From: Falsirhodobacter sp. 20TX0035
Lineage (GTDB): Bacteria > Pseudomonadota > Alphaproteobacteria > Rhodobacterales > Rhodobacteraceae
Length of the DNA: 64,000 nt
Direction of reading: 5' to 3'
NCBI RefSeq assembly: GCF_028307215.1
Contig: NZ_JAQMHV010000001.1
Span: forward strand, 558,001 to 622,000
This document shows positions 35,169 through 43,364 of the stretch, one piece after another; within the stretch, counting starts at the first letter, position 1, and each line of letters starts with the position of its first letter. A program made the translations under genes and the position numbers. Under the pieces are notes generated by a model. The model was not told where the DNA came from. It ran no database searches and was given only the letters and a program-made list of their open reading frames with translations.

Positions 35169-37205
35169 TCAGCCGTCTTCCAGCACGGCCAGAAAGGCCG
35201 GGCCGAACCGTTCCAGCCGCGCCTCGCCCAGATCGCCCGCCCGGTCCAGCTCGGCCAATGTCGCGGGACGGCGTTCGGCGATACGCCTCAGGGTTGTGGT
35301 CGACAGGCTCATCGGCTTGGCCGTCCCGTCCTCGCCGCGCATCAGGCGCAGGTGCTCCTCGGCGAGGCGATCATACAAGGTGCCGGCGTCGCGGCCGGCT
35401 AGACGGCGGCGCTGCGGGTGCATCGGCTCCACCGCGCCGTTGATCACCTGCAGGAACACCTCGCCATAGCTGTCCAGCTTCCGCGCCCCCACGCCGGTGA
35501 TTCGCGCCATGTCGTCCAGGGTCGCGGGCCGGGTTTCCGCCATCTCGGCCAGAGTGCGGTCGGTGAAGATGACATAGGCGGGCACGTTCTGCGCCTCGGC
35601 CAGCGCGCGGCGCTTGGCCTTCAGGGCGGACATCAGGGGCGCTGCCTCGTCACTGACCAGCGTCTTGACGGCGTTGCGGGTCACGGCCTTGTCGATCGTG
35701 TCGCGGCGCAGGGTGATCGGCTGTTCGCCTTTCAGGATGGGCAGGGCGTCGTCCGTCATCCGCAGCGCGCCATGGCGTTCGGGATCGGGGCGGACAAGGT
35801 CGCGCCCCATCATCTGGCGGAAGACGGCGCCCCATGCCCCCTTTGACAGATCCTTGCCCACGGCGAAGGTCGGCAACTCGTCATGCTTGCGCTCGGCCAC
35901 CTTGGCGGTGCGATTGCCCGTCAGGATGTCGATCAGGTGGCCCGACCCGAACCATTCGCCGGTCCTCAGGATCGCCGACAACGCCTTGCGCACGGCCTCG
36001 GTCGCGTCGAACGTGTCCACCGGGCGGTCGCAGATGTCGCAATTGCCGCAGGGCTCCGACGTTTCGCCGAAATAGCGCAGGAGGTTCTGGCGGCGGCAGG
36101 TCATTGCCTCGGCCAGCCCCAGAAGCGCGTTCAGGCGGGCGTGGTCGGCGGCTTTCCGTTCGGGCGGGGCCACGCTTTCGTCGATCTGGCTGCGGCGCAG
36201 GCGGATGTCGTCGGGGCCGTAAAGGGTTAGCGTTTCCGCGGGCAACCCGTCCCGACCGCCGCGACCGATCTCCTGATAATACCCCTCAATCGTCTTCGGC
36301 AGATCCGCATGGGCGACCCATCGGATGTCGGGCTTGTCGATCCCCATGCCGAAGGCCACCGTGGCCACCACGATCAGCCCGTCCTCGCGCTGGAACCGGG
36401 TTTCCACCATGCGGCGTTCTTCGGGTTCCATGCCGCCGTGGTAATGGGCGGCGGTGTGGCCCGCCTCCTCCAGCGCCTTCGACAGCGTTTCGGTCTTGGC
36501 GCGGGTGGCGGTATAGACGATGCCCGACAGGCCTTTCCGGCGGCTGGCCCAGTCCAGGATCTGCTTGCGGGGGCTGTCCTTCACGGCAAAGGCCAGATGG
36601 ATGTTCGGCCGGTCGAAGCCGCGCAGGAAGGTCGCGGGCTGTTCGCCGCCGAACAGCCGTTCCACGATCTCGGCCTGCGTTTCGGCGTCGGCGGTGGCGG
36701 TGAACGCCGCCAAGGGCACGTTCAGCGACCGGCGCAGCGCCCCGATCCGCAGGTAATCCGGGCGGAAATCGTGGCCCCACTGGCTGACGCAATGCGCCTC
36801 GTCCACCGCGATCAGGTTGACGCCCACGCGCCGCAGCATCCCTTCGGCCACGCCCAGCCGTTCCGGCGCCATGTAAAGAAGCTTCAGCCGCCCCTGATCC
36901 AGCGCGGAGAACACCTCCTCATTCTCGGATTCCGTGTTGGCGGAGGTGAGCGCCCCGGCCTCCACCCCCACCTCGCGCAAGCTGCGCACCTGGTCCCGCA
37001 TCAACGCGATCAGGGGGGAGATGACGACCGTCACGCCCTCCCGGCTCAGCGCCGGAAGCTGATAGCACAGCGACTTGCCGCCGCCCGTCGGCATGATGGC
37101 CAGCGTGTTGCGGCCTTCCGTGACCGCCTCCACGATCTCGGCCTGGCCGGGGCGGAAGTCGTCGAAGCCGAAGACCTCGCGCAGCAGCGTCGCGGGGGTG
37201 GGCAT
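35169..37205 (-). CDS. recQ: ATP-dependent DNA helicase RecQ
   Basis: 678-residue 3'-5' helicase for recombination repair. Helicase motifs MPTGGGKSLCYQLPAL (I), VDEAHCVSQWGHDFRP (II), ATADA (III) and GRGGRDG (VI) are intact. The zinc-binding region has cysteines in EAMTCRRQNLLRYFG and EPCGNCDIC, followed by the winged-helix domain. Two HRDC-like domains occupy the C-terminus (about 515-590 and 605-675), one more than in E. coli RecQ. ATG 37205 touches the yggT stop. Confidence 0.96.
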   Translation of the reverse strand: MPTPATLLREVFGFDDFRPGQAEIVEAVTEGRNTLAIMPTGGGKSLCYQLPALSREGVTVVISPLIALMRDQVRSLREVGVEAGALTSANTESENEEVFSALDQGRLKLLYMAPERLGVAEGMLRRVGVNLIAVDEAHCVSQWGHDFRPDYLRIGALRRSLNVPLAAFTATADAETQAEIVERLFGGEQPATFLRGFDRPNIHLAFAVKDSPRKQILDWASRRKGLSGIVYTATRAKTETLSKALEEAGHTAAHYHGGMEPEERRMVETRFQREDGLIVVATVAFGMGIDKPDIRWVAHADLPKTIEGYYQEIGRGGRDGLPAETLTLYGPDDIRLRRSQIDESVAPPERKAADHARLNALLGLAEAMTCRRQNLLRYFGETSEPCGNCDICDRPVDTFDATEAVRKALSAILRTGEWFGSGHLIDILTGNRTAKVAERKHDELPTFAVGKDLSKGAWGAVFRQMMGRDLVRPDPERHGALRMTDDALPILKGEQPITLRRDTIDKAVTRNAVKTLVSDEAAPLMSALKAKRRALAEAQNVPAYVIFTDRTLAEMAETRPATLDDMARITGVGARKLDSYGEVFLQVINGAVEPMHPQRRRLAGRDAGTLYDRLAEEHLRLMRGEDGTAKPMSLSTTTLRRIAERRPATLAELDRAGDLGEARLERFGPAFLAVLEDG

Positions 37206-37492
37206 CAGATGAGGTAGCCTGCGTTGTTCGTGATGACGATGCGCAGGGCGTAGACCGCGAGCAGCGCGATCAGCGGCGCCAGATCCAGGCCACCCATCGA
37301 CGGCAGGATGCGGCGGATGCGGCCATAGACCGGTTCCAGAAGGCGGTTCAGGCCTTCCCAGATCTGGTAGACCACGGGCTGGCGCAGGTTCAGCACGCCG
37401 AAATTGATCAGCCAGCTCATGATCACATGGGCAAGGATGATGAACTGCACGACGCTGAGGATCAGGAGAAGGATCTGGAGCAGGGATACCAT
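37205..37492 (-). CDS. YggT-family membrane protein
   Basis: 95 residues from ATG 37492. Two YggT helices (about 3-25 and 65-90) surround RQPVVYQIWEGLNRLLEPVY followed by GRIRRILPSMGGLDLAPLIA, the diagnostic motif. YggT proteins are linked to osmotic tolerance and division-plane membrane organisation. A longer reading from 37588 adds residues without homology. Probably cotranscribed with recQ. Confidence 0.93.
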   Translation of the reverse strand: MVSLLQILLLILSVVQFIILAHVIMSWLINFGVLNLRQPVVYQIWEGLNRLLEPVYGRIRRILPSMGGLDLAPLIALLAVYALRIVITNNAGYLI

Positions 37493-37610
37493 GGGCCGGC
37501 CTGTAAGGAACTGTTGGCCCAGAGGTAAGCAATCCCGTGCCCCGGCACAACATCCCGACTTGCCACACCCCCCTCTTTCGCGCTTCATGCGGCCAATGGT
37601 GGGGGCGGCG

Positions 37611-38927
37611 ATGCGCAGGACGATCTGGGGCTGGTATTTCTTTGACTGGGCCAGCCAGCCTTATGCCACCCTGCTGACGACCTTCATCTTCGCCCCCTAC
37701 ATGGCGCGGATCATGGGTGACGGGACGGCGGCGCAGACGGTCTGGGGCTACGGGCTTGCGGCGGCGGGCCTGCTGATTGCCCTCGGTTCCCCCCTTCTGG
37801 GCGCGGTGGCGGACCGGGCGGGCGGGCACCGGCGGTTCCTGCTGATCTTTTCGGCCATGTACGTGCTGGGTGCGTTCGGCCTGTGGTGGGCCGAGCCGGG
37901 CCAGCCGCGCGTGTTGTGGACGATCAGCTGCTTCGTGCTGGGCCTGATCGGCATGGAATACGCCACCAGCTTCACCAACGCGCTGATGCCGAAGCTGGCG
38001 GCACGCGGGGATCTGGGCCGCCTTTCCGGATCGGGCTGGGCCTTCGGCTATGCCGGCGGGGTGCTGGCGCTGATCCTTGTCCTGCTGTTCCTGCAGGAAG
38101 GGCCGAAGGGCACGACCCTGATCGGCCTCGCCCCCGCCTTCGGACTGGATCCCGCGACGGCCGAGGGGACGCGCGCGGTCGGCCCCTTCACCGCGCTGTG
38201 GTATCTTCTGTTCATCCTGCCCGTCTTCGCCTTCGTGCCCATGCCCCCCGCAGGCCCGGACGGCGTCCGCCACGCCCTGCGGCAGGCCTGGCCCGACCTG
38301 AAGGCCAGCCTGCGCCGCCTGCCGCAGAACCGCCCGCTGGCCGGGTTCCTCGGCGCCTCGATGCTGTATCGCGACGCGCTGAACGGCATCTACGCCTTTG
38401 GCGGAATCTATGCCGTGGGGGTGCTGGGCTGGCAGGTGCGCGACGTGGGGATCTTCGGCATCCTGGCCGCGATCACCGGGGCGCTGGGGGCCTGGGCTGG
38501 GGGGCGGATAGACAGCCGCCTTGGTCCGCGCCCGGTGATCGTCGCGACGCTGCTCGTGCTGGTGGGGTGCGCGCTGGTCGTGGCGGGCATCGGCCCTTTC
38601 CGCATCTTCGGCCGGCCTGTGCCGCCTTTGGCCCCCACCCTTGCCTTCTATGCCGTGGGGGCCGTCATCGGGGCGGCGGGCGGCGCGCTTCAGGCCGCCA
38701 GCCGCACCGCCCTGATCGACCGCGCCGACCCCGCCCGCATGACCGAGGCGTTCGGCCTTTACGCCCTGTCCGGCAAGGCCACGGCCTTTCTGGCGCCGCT
38801 GGCCATCGGGATCGCCACGCAGATCAGCGGATCCCAGCGGATCGGGGTGCTGCCGGTCATCGCGCTCTTCCTTGCGGGGCTGGGGCTGCTATGCTGGGCC
38901 GACATGACCCGCAGGCCCCGAACATGA
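37611..38927 (+). CDS. MFS transporter, UMF1/Atg22-like
   Basis: 438 residues from ATG 37611; in-frame ATGs at 37587 and 37596 are alternatives. UMF1 proteins begin '(I)WGWYFFDWASQPY', which matches here, and have twelve helices. Further markers are LGAVADRAGGHRRFLL, SGWAFGYAGGVLALIL and RTALIDRADPARMTEAFGLY. Substrate unknown for bacterial members. The stop overlaps mepA (ATGA). Confidence 0.93.
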   Translation: MRRTIWGWYFFDWASQPYATLLTTFIFAPYMARIMGDGTAAQTVWGYGLAAAGLLIALGSPLLGAVADRAGGHRRFLLIFSAMYVLGAFGLWWAEPGQPRVLWTISCFVLGLIGMEYATSFTNALMPKLAARGDLGRLSGSGWAFGYAGGVLALILVLLFLQEGPKGTTLIGLAPAFGLDPATAEGTRAVGPFTALWYLLFILPVFAFVPMPPAGPDGVRHALRQAWPDLKASLRRLPQNRPLAGFLGASMLYRDALNGIYAFGGIYAVGVLGWQVRDVGIFGILAAITGALGAWAGGRIDSRLGPRPVIVATLLVLVGCALVVAGIGPFRIFGRPVPPLAPTLAFYAVGAVIGAAGGALQAASRTALIDRADPARMTEAFGLYALSGKATAFLAPLAIGIATQISGSQRIGVLPVIALFLAGLGLLCWADMTRRPRT

Positions 38928-39787
38928 TCCGATCCCTTGCCGTGGCCCTGGGCCTTGCGCTGGCCCTTCCCGCAGGGGCCGAAACCCCGGCCTCCTCGCT
39001 GTTCGGGGGGATGGAGGCGCCCACGGGCGGGGCCGCGCAGGCCATCGGCTTCTACAGCCGCGGCTGCGCCACCGGCCTTGTGCCCCTGCCCGAAACCGGC
39101 CCGACCTGGCAGGCCATGCGCCTGTCGCGCAACCGCAACTGGGGCCAGCCTCAGATGGTGGCCTTTCTCCAGCAACTCTCGGTCGCGGCCACGAAGATGG
39201 GCTGGGCCGGGCTGTACATCGGCGACATCGCGCAGCCGCGCGGCGGCCCCGCCCCCTCGGGCCATGCCAGCCACCAGACGGGCCTTGATGCCGACATCTG
39301 GCTGCGGATGCCCGAAACCCTGCGCCTGTCCCCCGCCGCGCGCGAGGATCTGCCCTTTATCTCCGTCCTGCGCGACAGGCGCACGGTCAACGCCTACTGG
39401 ACGCCGCGCCACCGCGCGCTGGTGCAGTCGGCCGCGATGGACCCGCGGGTGGACCGCATCTTCCTGAACGCGGCGATCAAGGCCGAGATGTGCCGCACCG
39501 CCACGCCCGCCGACACGGCGTGGCTGCAGAAGATCCGCCCCGCCCCCGGGCATGACGAACACATGCACATCCGCCTGCGCTGCCCCGCCGGCAGCCGCAC
39601 CTGCACGCCGCAAACCCCCTCGGTCGCCGAACTGTCGCAGGGCGGAAGCGGGTGCGACGCCTCGCTGGCCGCTTGGCTGGAGGATCGGCCGTCGGCGGAG
39701 CCCTCCGCCCCCGCCCGCACCCATCCGCGTGCCTTTGCCTTGTCTGACCTTCCGGCCCAATGCTCCGCCGTCTTGCGCGCACGCTGA
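38924..39787 (+). CDS. mepA: penicillin-insensitive murein DD-endopeptidase
   Basis: 287 residues. Signal peptide 1-19 (LPAGAE). A LAS-type zinc metallopeptidase cleaving D-Ala-mDAP crosslinks in the periplasm. Zinc-binding residues are visible in SGHASHQTGLDADIWLRMP and at the end in PGHDEHMHIRLRCP. Cysteines (Cys48, Cys196, Cys224 and others) match the family's disulfides. Its last 28 bases overlap the next gene in another frame. Confidence 0.95.
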   Translation: MIRSLAVALGLALALPAGAETPASSLFGGMEAPTGGAAQAIGFYSRGCATGLVPLPETGPTWQAMRLSRNRNWGQPQMVAFLQQLSVAATKMGWAGLYIGDIAQPRGGPAPSGHASHQTGLDADIWLRMPETLRLSPAAREDLPFISVLRDRRTVNAYWTPRHRALVQSAAMDPRVDRIFLNAAIKAEMCRTATPADTAWLQKIRPAPGHDEHMHIRLRCPAGSRTCTPQTPSVAELSQGGSGCDASLAAWLEDRPSAEPSAPARTHPRAFALSDLPAQCSAVLRAR

Positions 39788-40623
39788 TCGCGCTTCCGCT
39801 GCTGGTCGTGCTGGCGGCCGTCGGATCGTGGCAACTTCCGGCCGGGGGGCAGCACGCGGCCACCTTCCGCTGGCACATGGACGATCCGCGCTTCGGGGGC
39901 TTCTCCTCGTTGCGGATGGACCCGGACGGGCGGGGCTTCACCACCATCACCGACAAGGGCGACTGGCTGCAGGGCACGCTGATCCGCGACGGCGCCCGCA
40001 TCACGGGGGTGACGGCCGGCCCCCTGACCGCGCTGCGCAACACGAAGGGCGATCCCGTGGCCCGGGCGGAATCCGACAGCGAGGGGTTCACCTTCGCCCC
40101 CGATGGCGGCCTCGTGGTCACCTTCGAACAGCGGACGGGCCTGCGCCATTATCCCACCATCGGCGGTGTTCCCACCGTGATCGACGATGCACCCTTCCAG
40201 ACCCTGCCCTTCAACGCGGGCCTCGAATCGCTGGCCTTCGACGGCCCCGACCTTCTGACCATCCCCGAGGCGCCGAACAACGGCACCTTCACCGTCTGGC
40301 GCCTGCACGGCACTTGGCGGCGCGACTTCGCGATCCACGAACGCGGCATCTTCCGCGTGGCGGACGCCGACGTGTTCGAGGATCACCTCTACATCCTGGA
40401 ACGGGCCTTCTTCGGCTTCGGCTTTTCCAGCCGCGTCCGCCGCTTCGACCTGACCGGCGGGGGCGAGGTGACGCTTCTGACCTCCCGCCCCGGCAAGTTC
40501 GACAATCTTGAAGGCCTGTCGGTCTGGCGGGACGGGGCCGAGGTCGTGCTGACCATGATCTCGGACGACAACTTCATGCCGTTCGAACGGACGGAGTTCG
40601 TGGAATACCGCTTCCCCGACTAA
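39760..40623 (+). CDS. esterase-like-activity-of-phytase family protein
   Basis: 287 residues with an N-terminal membrane anchor or signal (about 8-24) and a beta-propeller-like periplasmic domain. Markers of the PF13449 family are FGGFSSLRMDPDGRGFTTIT, ESDSEGFTFAPDGGLVVTFE, NAGLESLAFDGPDLLTIPEA, KFDNLEGLSVW and the final DDNFMPFERTEFVEY. Real substrate unknown. It overlaps mepA by 28 bases and is probably translationally coupled. Confidence 0.88.
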   Translation: MLRRLARTLIALPLLVVLAAVGSWQLPAGGQHAATFRWHMDDPRFGGFSSLRMDPDGRGFTTITDKGDWLQGTLIRDGARITGVTAGPLTALRNTKGDPVARAESDSEGFTFAPDGGLVVTFEQRTGLRHYPTIGGVPTVIDDAPFQTLPFNAGLESLAFDGPDLLTIPEAPNNGTFTVWRLHGTWRRDFAIHERGIFRVADADVFEDHLYILERAFFGFGFSSRVRRFDLTGGGEVTLLTSRPGKFDNLEGLSVWRDGAEVVLTMISDDNFMPFERTEFVEYRFPD

Positions 40624-40687
40624 GGATTCTGGGCTATAGGCGCGGCCTTTCCAGGTTCTCCGCCACCCTGCCAAAACGGATCATCCC

Positions 40688-41314
40688 ATGTCGCGTCCTC
40701 TCATCCCCCTGATCTTCGCCATGGCGGCGACGGTCGTCGCCTCCAACATCCTGGTCCAGTTCGTGCTGGGCGACTGGTTGACTTGGGGGGCATTCAGCTA
40801 TCCGCTGGCCTTCTTCGTCAACGACATCACCAACCGCGTCTATGGTGCGCGCGCCGCCCGCAAGGTGGTGATCGCGGGCTTCCTTACGGGCCTTGCCTGT
40901 TCGCTGGTGGGCACGCAGATCGAAGGGGCGTTCGGGCCGCTGGTGTCGTTCCGCGTGGCCATGGCGTCGGCCACGGCGTTCTTCGTGTCGCAGATGCTGG
41001 ATGTGTTCCTGTTCGACCGGCTGCGCAATGCCGCGTGGTGGCGGGCACCCGCGATCTCGACGCTGCTGGGCTCCACCCTCGACACGCTGCTGTTCTTCAC
41101 CATCGCCTTCTCGGGCTGGCTGACCGTCCTGCATCCCGCCACCGACGTGGCCTGGGCGAACGAGGCGGTTCCCCTGTTGGGCACCGGCCCTGCCCTGCCG
41201 CTGTGGATGTCGCTGGCGGCCGCCGACTGGGGCGTGAAGATCGTGCTCGCGATTGTGGCGCTTTTGCCGTTCCGGCTGATTGTGCGGCGGATGACGGCTT
41301 CTGTTGTGTCTTGA
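40688..41314 (+). CDS. yhhQ: queuosine precursor transporter (YhhQ/VUT family)
   Basis: 208 residues with six helices. The COG1738 pattern is seen in TVVASNILVQFVLG, GAFSYPLAFFVNDITNRVYG and FVSQMLDVFLFDRLRN, then GSTLDTLLFFTIAFSG. Imports preQ0/preQ1 for tRNA queuosine. The 64-base upstream gap shows no preQ1 riboswitch that I can recognise. The arfB leader follows. Confidence 0.92.
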   Translation: MSRPLIPLIFAMAATVVASNILVQFVLGDWLTWGAFSYPLAFFVNDITNRVYGARAARKVVIAGFLTGLACSLVGTQIEGAFGPLVSFRVAMASATAFFVSQMLDVFLFDRLRNAAWWRAPAISTLLGSTLDTLLFFTIAFSGWLTVLHPATDVAWANEAVPLLGTGPALPLWMSLAAADWGVKIVLAIVALLPFRLIVRRMTASVVS

Positions 41315-41383
41315 CCGTTGACATCGACCACATCTGTGCCAACCTTCAGGGTATCGGCAACACATTTGAAAGGAGGTGATCCA

Positions 41384-41440
41384 GTGTCTAGAGTGATATT
41401 GGAGAGAGGTGTCGGGACAGTCGGAGGGTTCATCGGCTAG
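41384..41440 (+). CDS. 18-residue leader ORF upstream of arfB
   Basis: GTG start at 41384, 7 bases after the GGAGG of the 17-base Shine-Dalgarno. The product is MSRVILERGVGTVGGFIG and the stop TAG is at 41438-41440. The start overlaps the last base of the complementary region. Codons rare in this GC-rich genome cluster at the front (TCT, AGA, ATA, TTG, AGA), which would slow or stall ribosomes. The strong initiation signal argues that it is translated. The peptide itself may have no function beyond positioning a ribosome. Not recognised as a known protein. Confidence 0.5.
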   Translation: MSRVILERGVGTVGGFIG

Positions 41441-41508
41441 GGGCAGCCCCCTTGCAGGGAACCAGACGATTGGGGTGATTCCTAACTGGCTCATCTCCTT
41501 GGATCTCG

Positions 41509-41538
41509 GAAAGGGTCGTCGGCCGTGGCGGCCCTTTC
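41509..41538 (+). terminator. 12-bp hairpin directly before arfB
   Basis: GAAAGGGTCGTC (41509-41520), loop GGCCGT, GGCGGCCCTTTC (41527-41538): 12 continuous pairs including two G·U. It is followed by TCTATTTG, a weak U-tract, 15 bases before ATG 41554. It could be an intrinsic terminator (attenuator) or a structure that limits arfB translation. Confidence 0.55.
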
Positions 41539-41553
41539 TCTATTTGAACGACC

Positions 41554-41979
41554 ATGCTGCACATCAACGACACCATCGCCATCGCCGACTGGGAACTGTC
41601 GGAAAGCTTCGTCCGCGCCTCCGGACCGGGCGGGCAGAACGTGAACAAGGTGTCCACGGCGGTGGAACTGCGGTTTGAGGCCGAACGCTCCCCCCACCTG
41701 TCGGCGCCGGTGAAGACGCGGCTGAAACGGCTGGCCGGACGGCGCTGGACGCTGGAAGGCGCGCTGATCCTTCAGGTGGACGAAACCCGGTCCCAAGCCC
41801 GCAATCGAGAGATCGCGCGCGAGCGGCTGGCCGACCTGATCCGGCAGGCGCTGGTGGCGCCGAAGCGCCGCATCCCCACGAAGCCGACCCTTGGCAGCCA
41901 GCGTCGGCGCTTGGCGGCAAAAGCGAACCGCGCCCAGATCAAGGCCGGGCGCGGCACCATCGCAGAGGACGACGGATAA
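41554..41979 (+). CDS. arfB: alternative ribosome-rescue factor B (peptidyl-tRNA hydrolase)
   Basis: 141-residue YaeJ/ArfB protein. It enters the A site of ribosomes stalled without a stop codon and hydrolyses the peptidyl-tRNA, backing up trans-translation. The catalytic GGQ is at 26-28 in the motif SGPGGQNVNKVSTAVELRFE. The basic tail that threads into the mRNA channel is seen in RRIPTKPTLGSQRRRLAAKA followed by NRAQIKAGRG. No ribosome-binding site precedes ATG 41554, which lies 15 bases after a stable hairpin, so expression is probably controlled by the leader. Confidence 0.95.
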   Translation: MLHINDTIAIADWELSESFVRASGPGGQNVNKVSTAVELRFEAERSPHLSAPVKTRLKRLAGRRWTLEGALILQVDETRSQARNREIARERLADLIRQALVAPKRRIPTKPTLGSQRRRLAAKANRAQIKAGRGTIAEDDG

Positions 41980-41984
41980 GGAAA

Positions 41985-42002
41985 CGGGCGCCGAAGCGCC
42001 CG
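41985..42002. terminator. hairpin between convergent arfB and ctpA
   Basis: CGGGCGC (41985-41991), loop CGAA, GCGCCCG (41996-42002). It overlaps the space between two convergent stops and probably terminates in both directions, although the T-run is short. Confidence 0.6.
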
Positions 42003-42009
42003 CCTTGTG

Positions 42010-43356
42010 TCACTTGCCTTCCACCACGGACAATCCGCGCAGGATGTCCACAGCATAGGCCAGCTGGTAATCCTCCTCGCGCAGCTTCGCTGTCTCCTCG
42101 ACCAGCGCGCGATCGGCTTCCATCTGCTTCTTCTCTTCCTCGGTCATCGAGTCGTTTGACAGGATGCCCCGCAGGCTCGATTCCGACCGCATCGGCATGG
42201 AGGAGGACGTGGTTTCCGCATCCTCCGGCGTCGTTTCGGGATCGCGGCGCGGCTGGTCCACCACGATGTCGGGCGACACGCCCAGCGCCTGGATCGAGCG
42301 ACCCGACGGCGTGTAGTAGCGCGCCGTCGTCAGGCGCATCCCGCCGTCGCCCCGCACGGGGATGACCGTCTGGACCGACCCCTTGCCGAAGCTTTTCGTG
42401 CCGACGACGATGGCGCGCTTGTGGTCCTGCAGCGCCCCCGCCACGATTTCCGAGGCCGAGGCCGACCCGCCGTTGATCAGCACCACGATCGGCTTGCCCT
42501 GCGCCAAGTCGCCCGCCGTCGCGTTGTAGCGTTCGTTGTCCTGCGGGTTCCGCCCGCGGGTGGACACGACCTCCCCTTCGTTCAGGAAGGCGTCGGACAC
42601 CTTGATCGCCTGCGTCAGCAGCCCGCCCGGGTTGTTGCGCAGATCCAGGACGATGCCGTTGACATTGTCCATGCCGCCCAGTTCCTCGACGCGCTTGGCC
42701 AGCTCCGACTCCACCCCCGGATAGGTCTGGTCGTTGAAGGTGGACACCCGCAGCACGATCGTGTGGCCGCCCACGGTGCTGGTGCGCACCGCCGTCAGCT
42801 TGATCGTGTCGCGCATCATGGACACGTCGAACGGTTCGGCCCGGCCTTCTCGCACGATGGTGACCACGATCTCGGACCCGACCGGGCCGCGCATCTTGTC
42901 CACCGCCTCGTCCAGCGGCAGCCCTTGCAGGGATTCGCCGTCCACGGCCGTGATGAAGTCGCCCGGCTCGATCCCGGCGGCGGCGGCGGGGGTGTCGTCC
43001 ATCGGCGTCACGACCTTGACGAACCCGTCCTCCTGCGTGACCTCGATGCCAAGGCCCCCGAACTCGCCGCGCGTCTGCACCTGCATGTCGGTGAAATCGT
43101 CCGGCGGCATGAAGGAGGAATGCGGATCCAGGGAGGTGAGCATGCCGTTGATGGCCGCCTCGATCAGCTTCTTCGAATCGACCTCTTCGACATACTGGTT
43201 GCGGATCCGCTCGAACGCGTCCCCGAACAGGTCCAGCTGCTCATAGACCGAGGACTCCTGCTTCTGTTCCTGCGCGATCAGCGGCGCGGCCATCTGCATG
43301 GTGGCCAAGACCCCTGCCACGGTGCCGCCCAGGGCGGCCAGAACATATTTCCTCAT
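42010..43356 (-). CDS. ctpA: carboxy-terminal processing protease (S41)
   Basis: 448 residues. N-terminal signal anchor (7-28), PDZ domain (about 95-180, GGLGIEVTQEDGFVKVVTPM), and the S41 catalytic core with the Ser in GGSASASEIVAGALQD (296-311) and Lys325 in GTKSFGKGSVQ. Degrades or trims periplasmic proteins and often controls cell-wall hydrolases, which fits the envC-like gene 8 bases upstream in the same transcript. Confidence 0.95.
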   Translation of the reverse strand: MRKYVLAALGGTVAGVLATMQMAAPLIAQEQKQESSVYEQLDLFGDAFERIRNQYVEEVDSKKLIEAAINGMLTSLDPHSSFMPPDDFTDMQVQTRGEFGGLGIEVTQEDGFVKVVTPMDDTPAAAAGIEPGDFITAVDGESLQGLPLDEAVDKMRGPVGSEIVVTIVREGRAEPFDVSMMRDTIKLTAVRTSTVGGHTIVLRVSTFNDQTYPGVESELAKRVEELGGMDNVNGIVLDLRNNPGGLLTQAIKVSDAFLNEGEVVSTRGRNPQDNERYNATAGDLAQGKPIVVLINGGSASASEIVAGALQDHKRAIVVGTKSFGKGSVQTVIPVRGDGGMRLTTARYYTPSGRSIQALGVSPDIVVDQPRRDPETTPEDAETTSSSMPMRSESSLRGILSNDSMTEEEKKQMEADRALVEETAKLREEDYQLAYAVDILRGLSVVEGK

Positions 43357-43364
43357 ACCTCGTC

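Larger units (their letters stand above)
41318..41553 (+). promoter_or_regulatory. arfB leader: 16S-complementary SD and 16S-tail mimic (candidate RNA switch)
   Basis: A perfect -35 TTGACA (41318-41323) may start a leader of about 200 bases; the -10 is weak. GAAAGGAGGTGATCCAG (41368-41384) is a 17-base perfect complement of the 16S rRNA 3' end. About 100 bases later CTGGCTCATCTCCTT (41486-41500) matches 13 of 15 bases of that 16S end. It can pair with 41370-41384 through 10 bp (one G·U), one mismatch and 4 more bp, masking the Shine-Dalgarno of an 18-codon ORF. Competing pairs exist: GGGGTGA (41472-41478) with TCATCTC, and CCTT of the mimic with AAGG (41511-41514) in the arm of the terminal hairpin. 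arfB starts at 41554 with no Shine-Dalgarno of its own. Confidence 0.6.

Noticed and set aside
40624-40687. preQ1 riboswitch before yhhQ
   Set aside because: The 64-base gap lacks the short hairpin and A-rich tail of preQ1-I, and nothing resembling the larger classes fits.
41368-41384. Fragment of a 16S rRNA gene on the minus strand
   Set aside because: Only the last 17 bases match; the next bases do not continue into the 16S sequence. A correctly spaced GTG and ORF make a Shine-Dalgarno the better reading.
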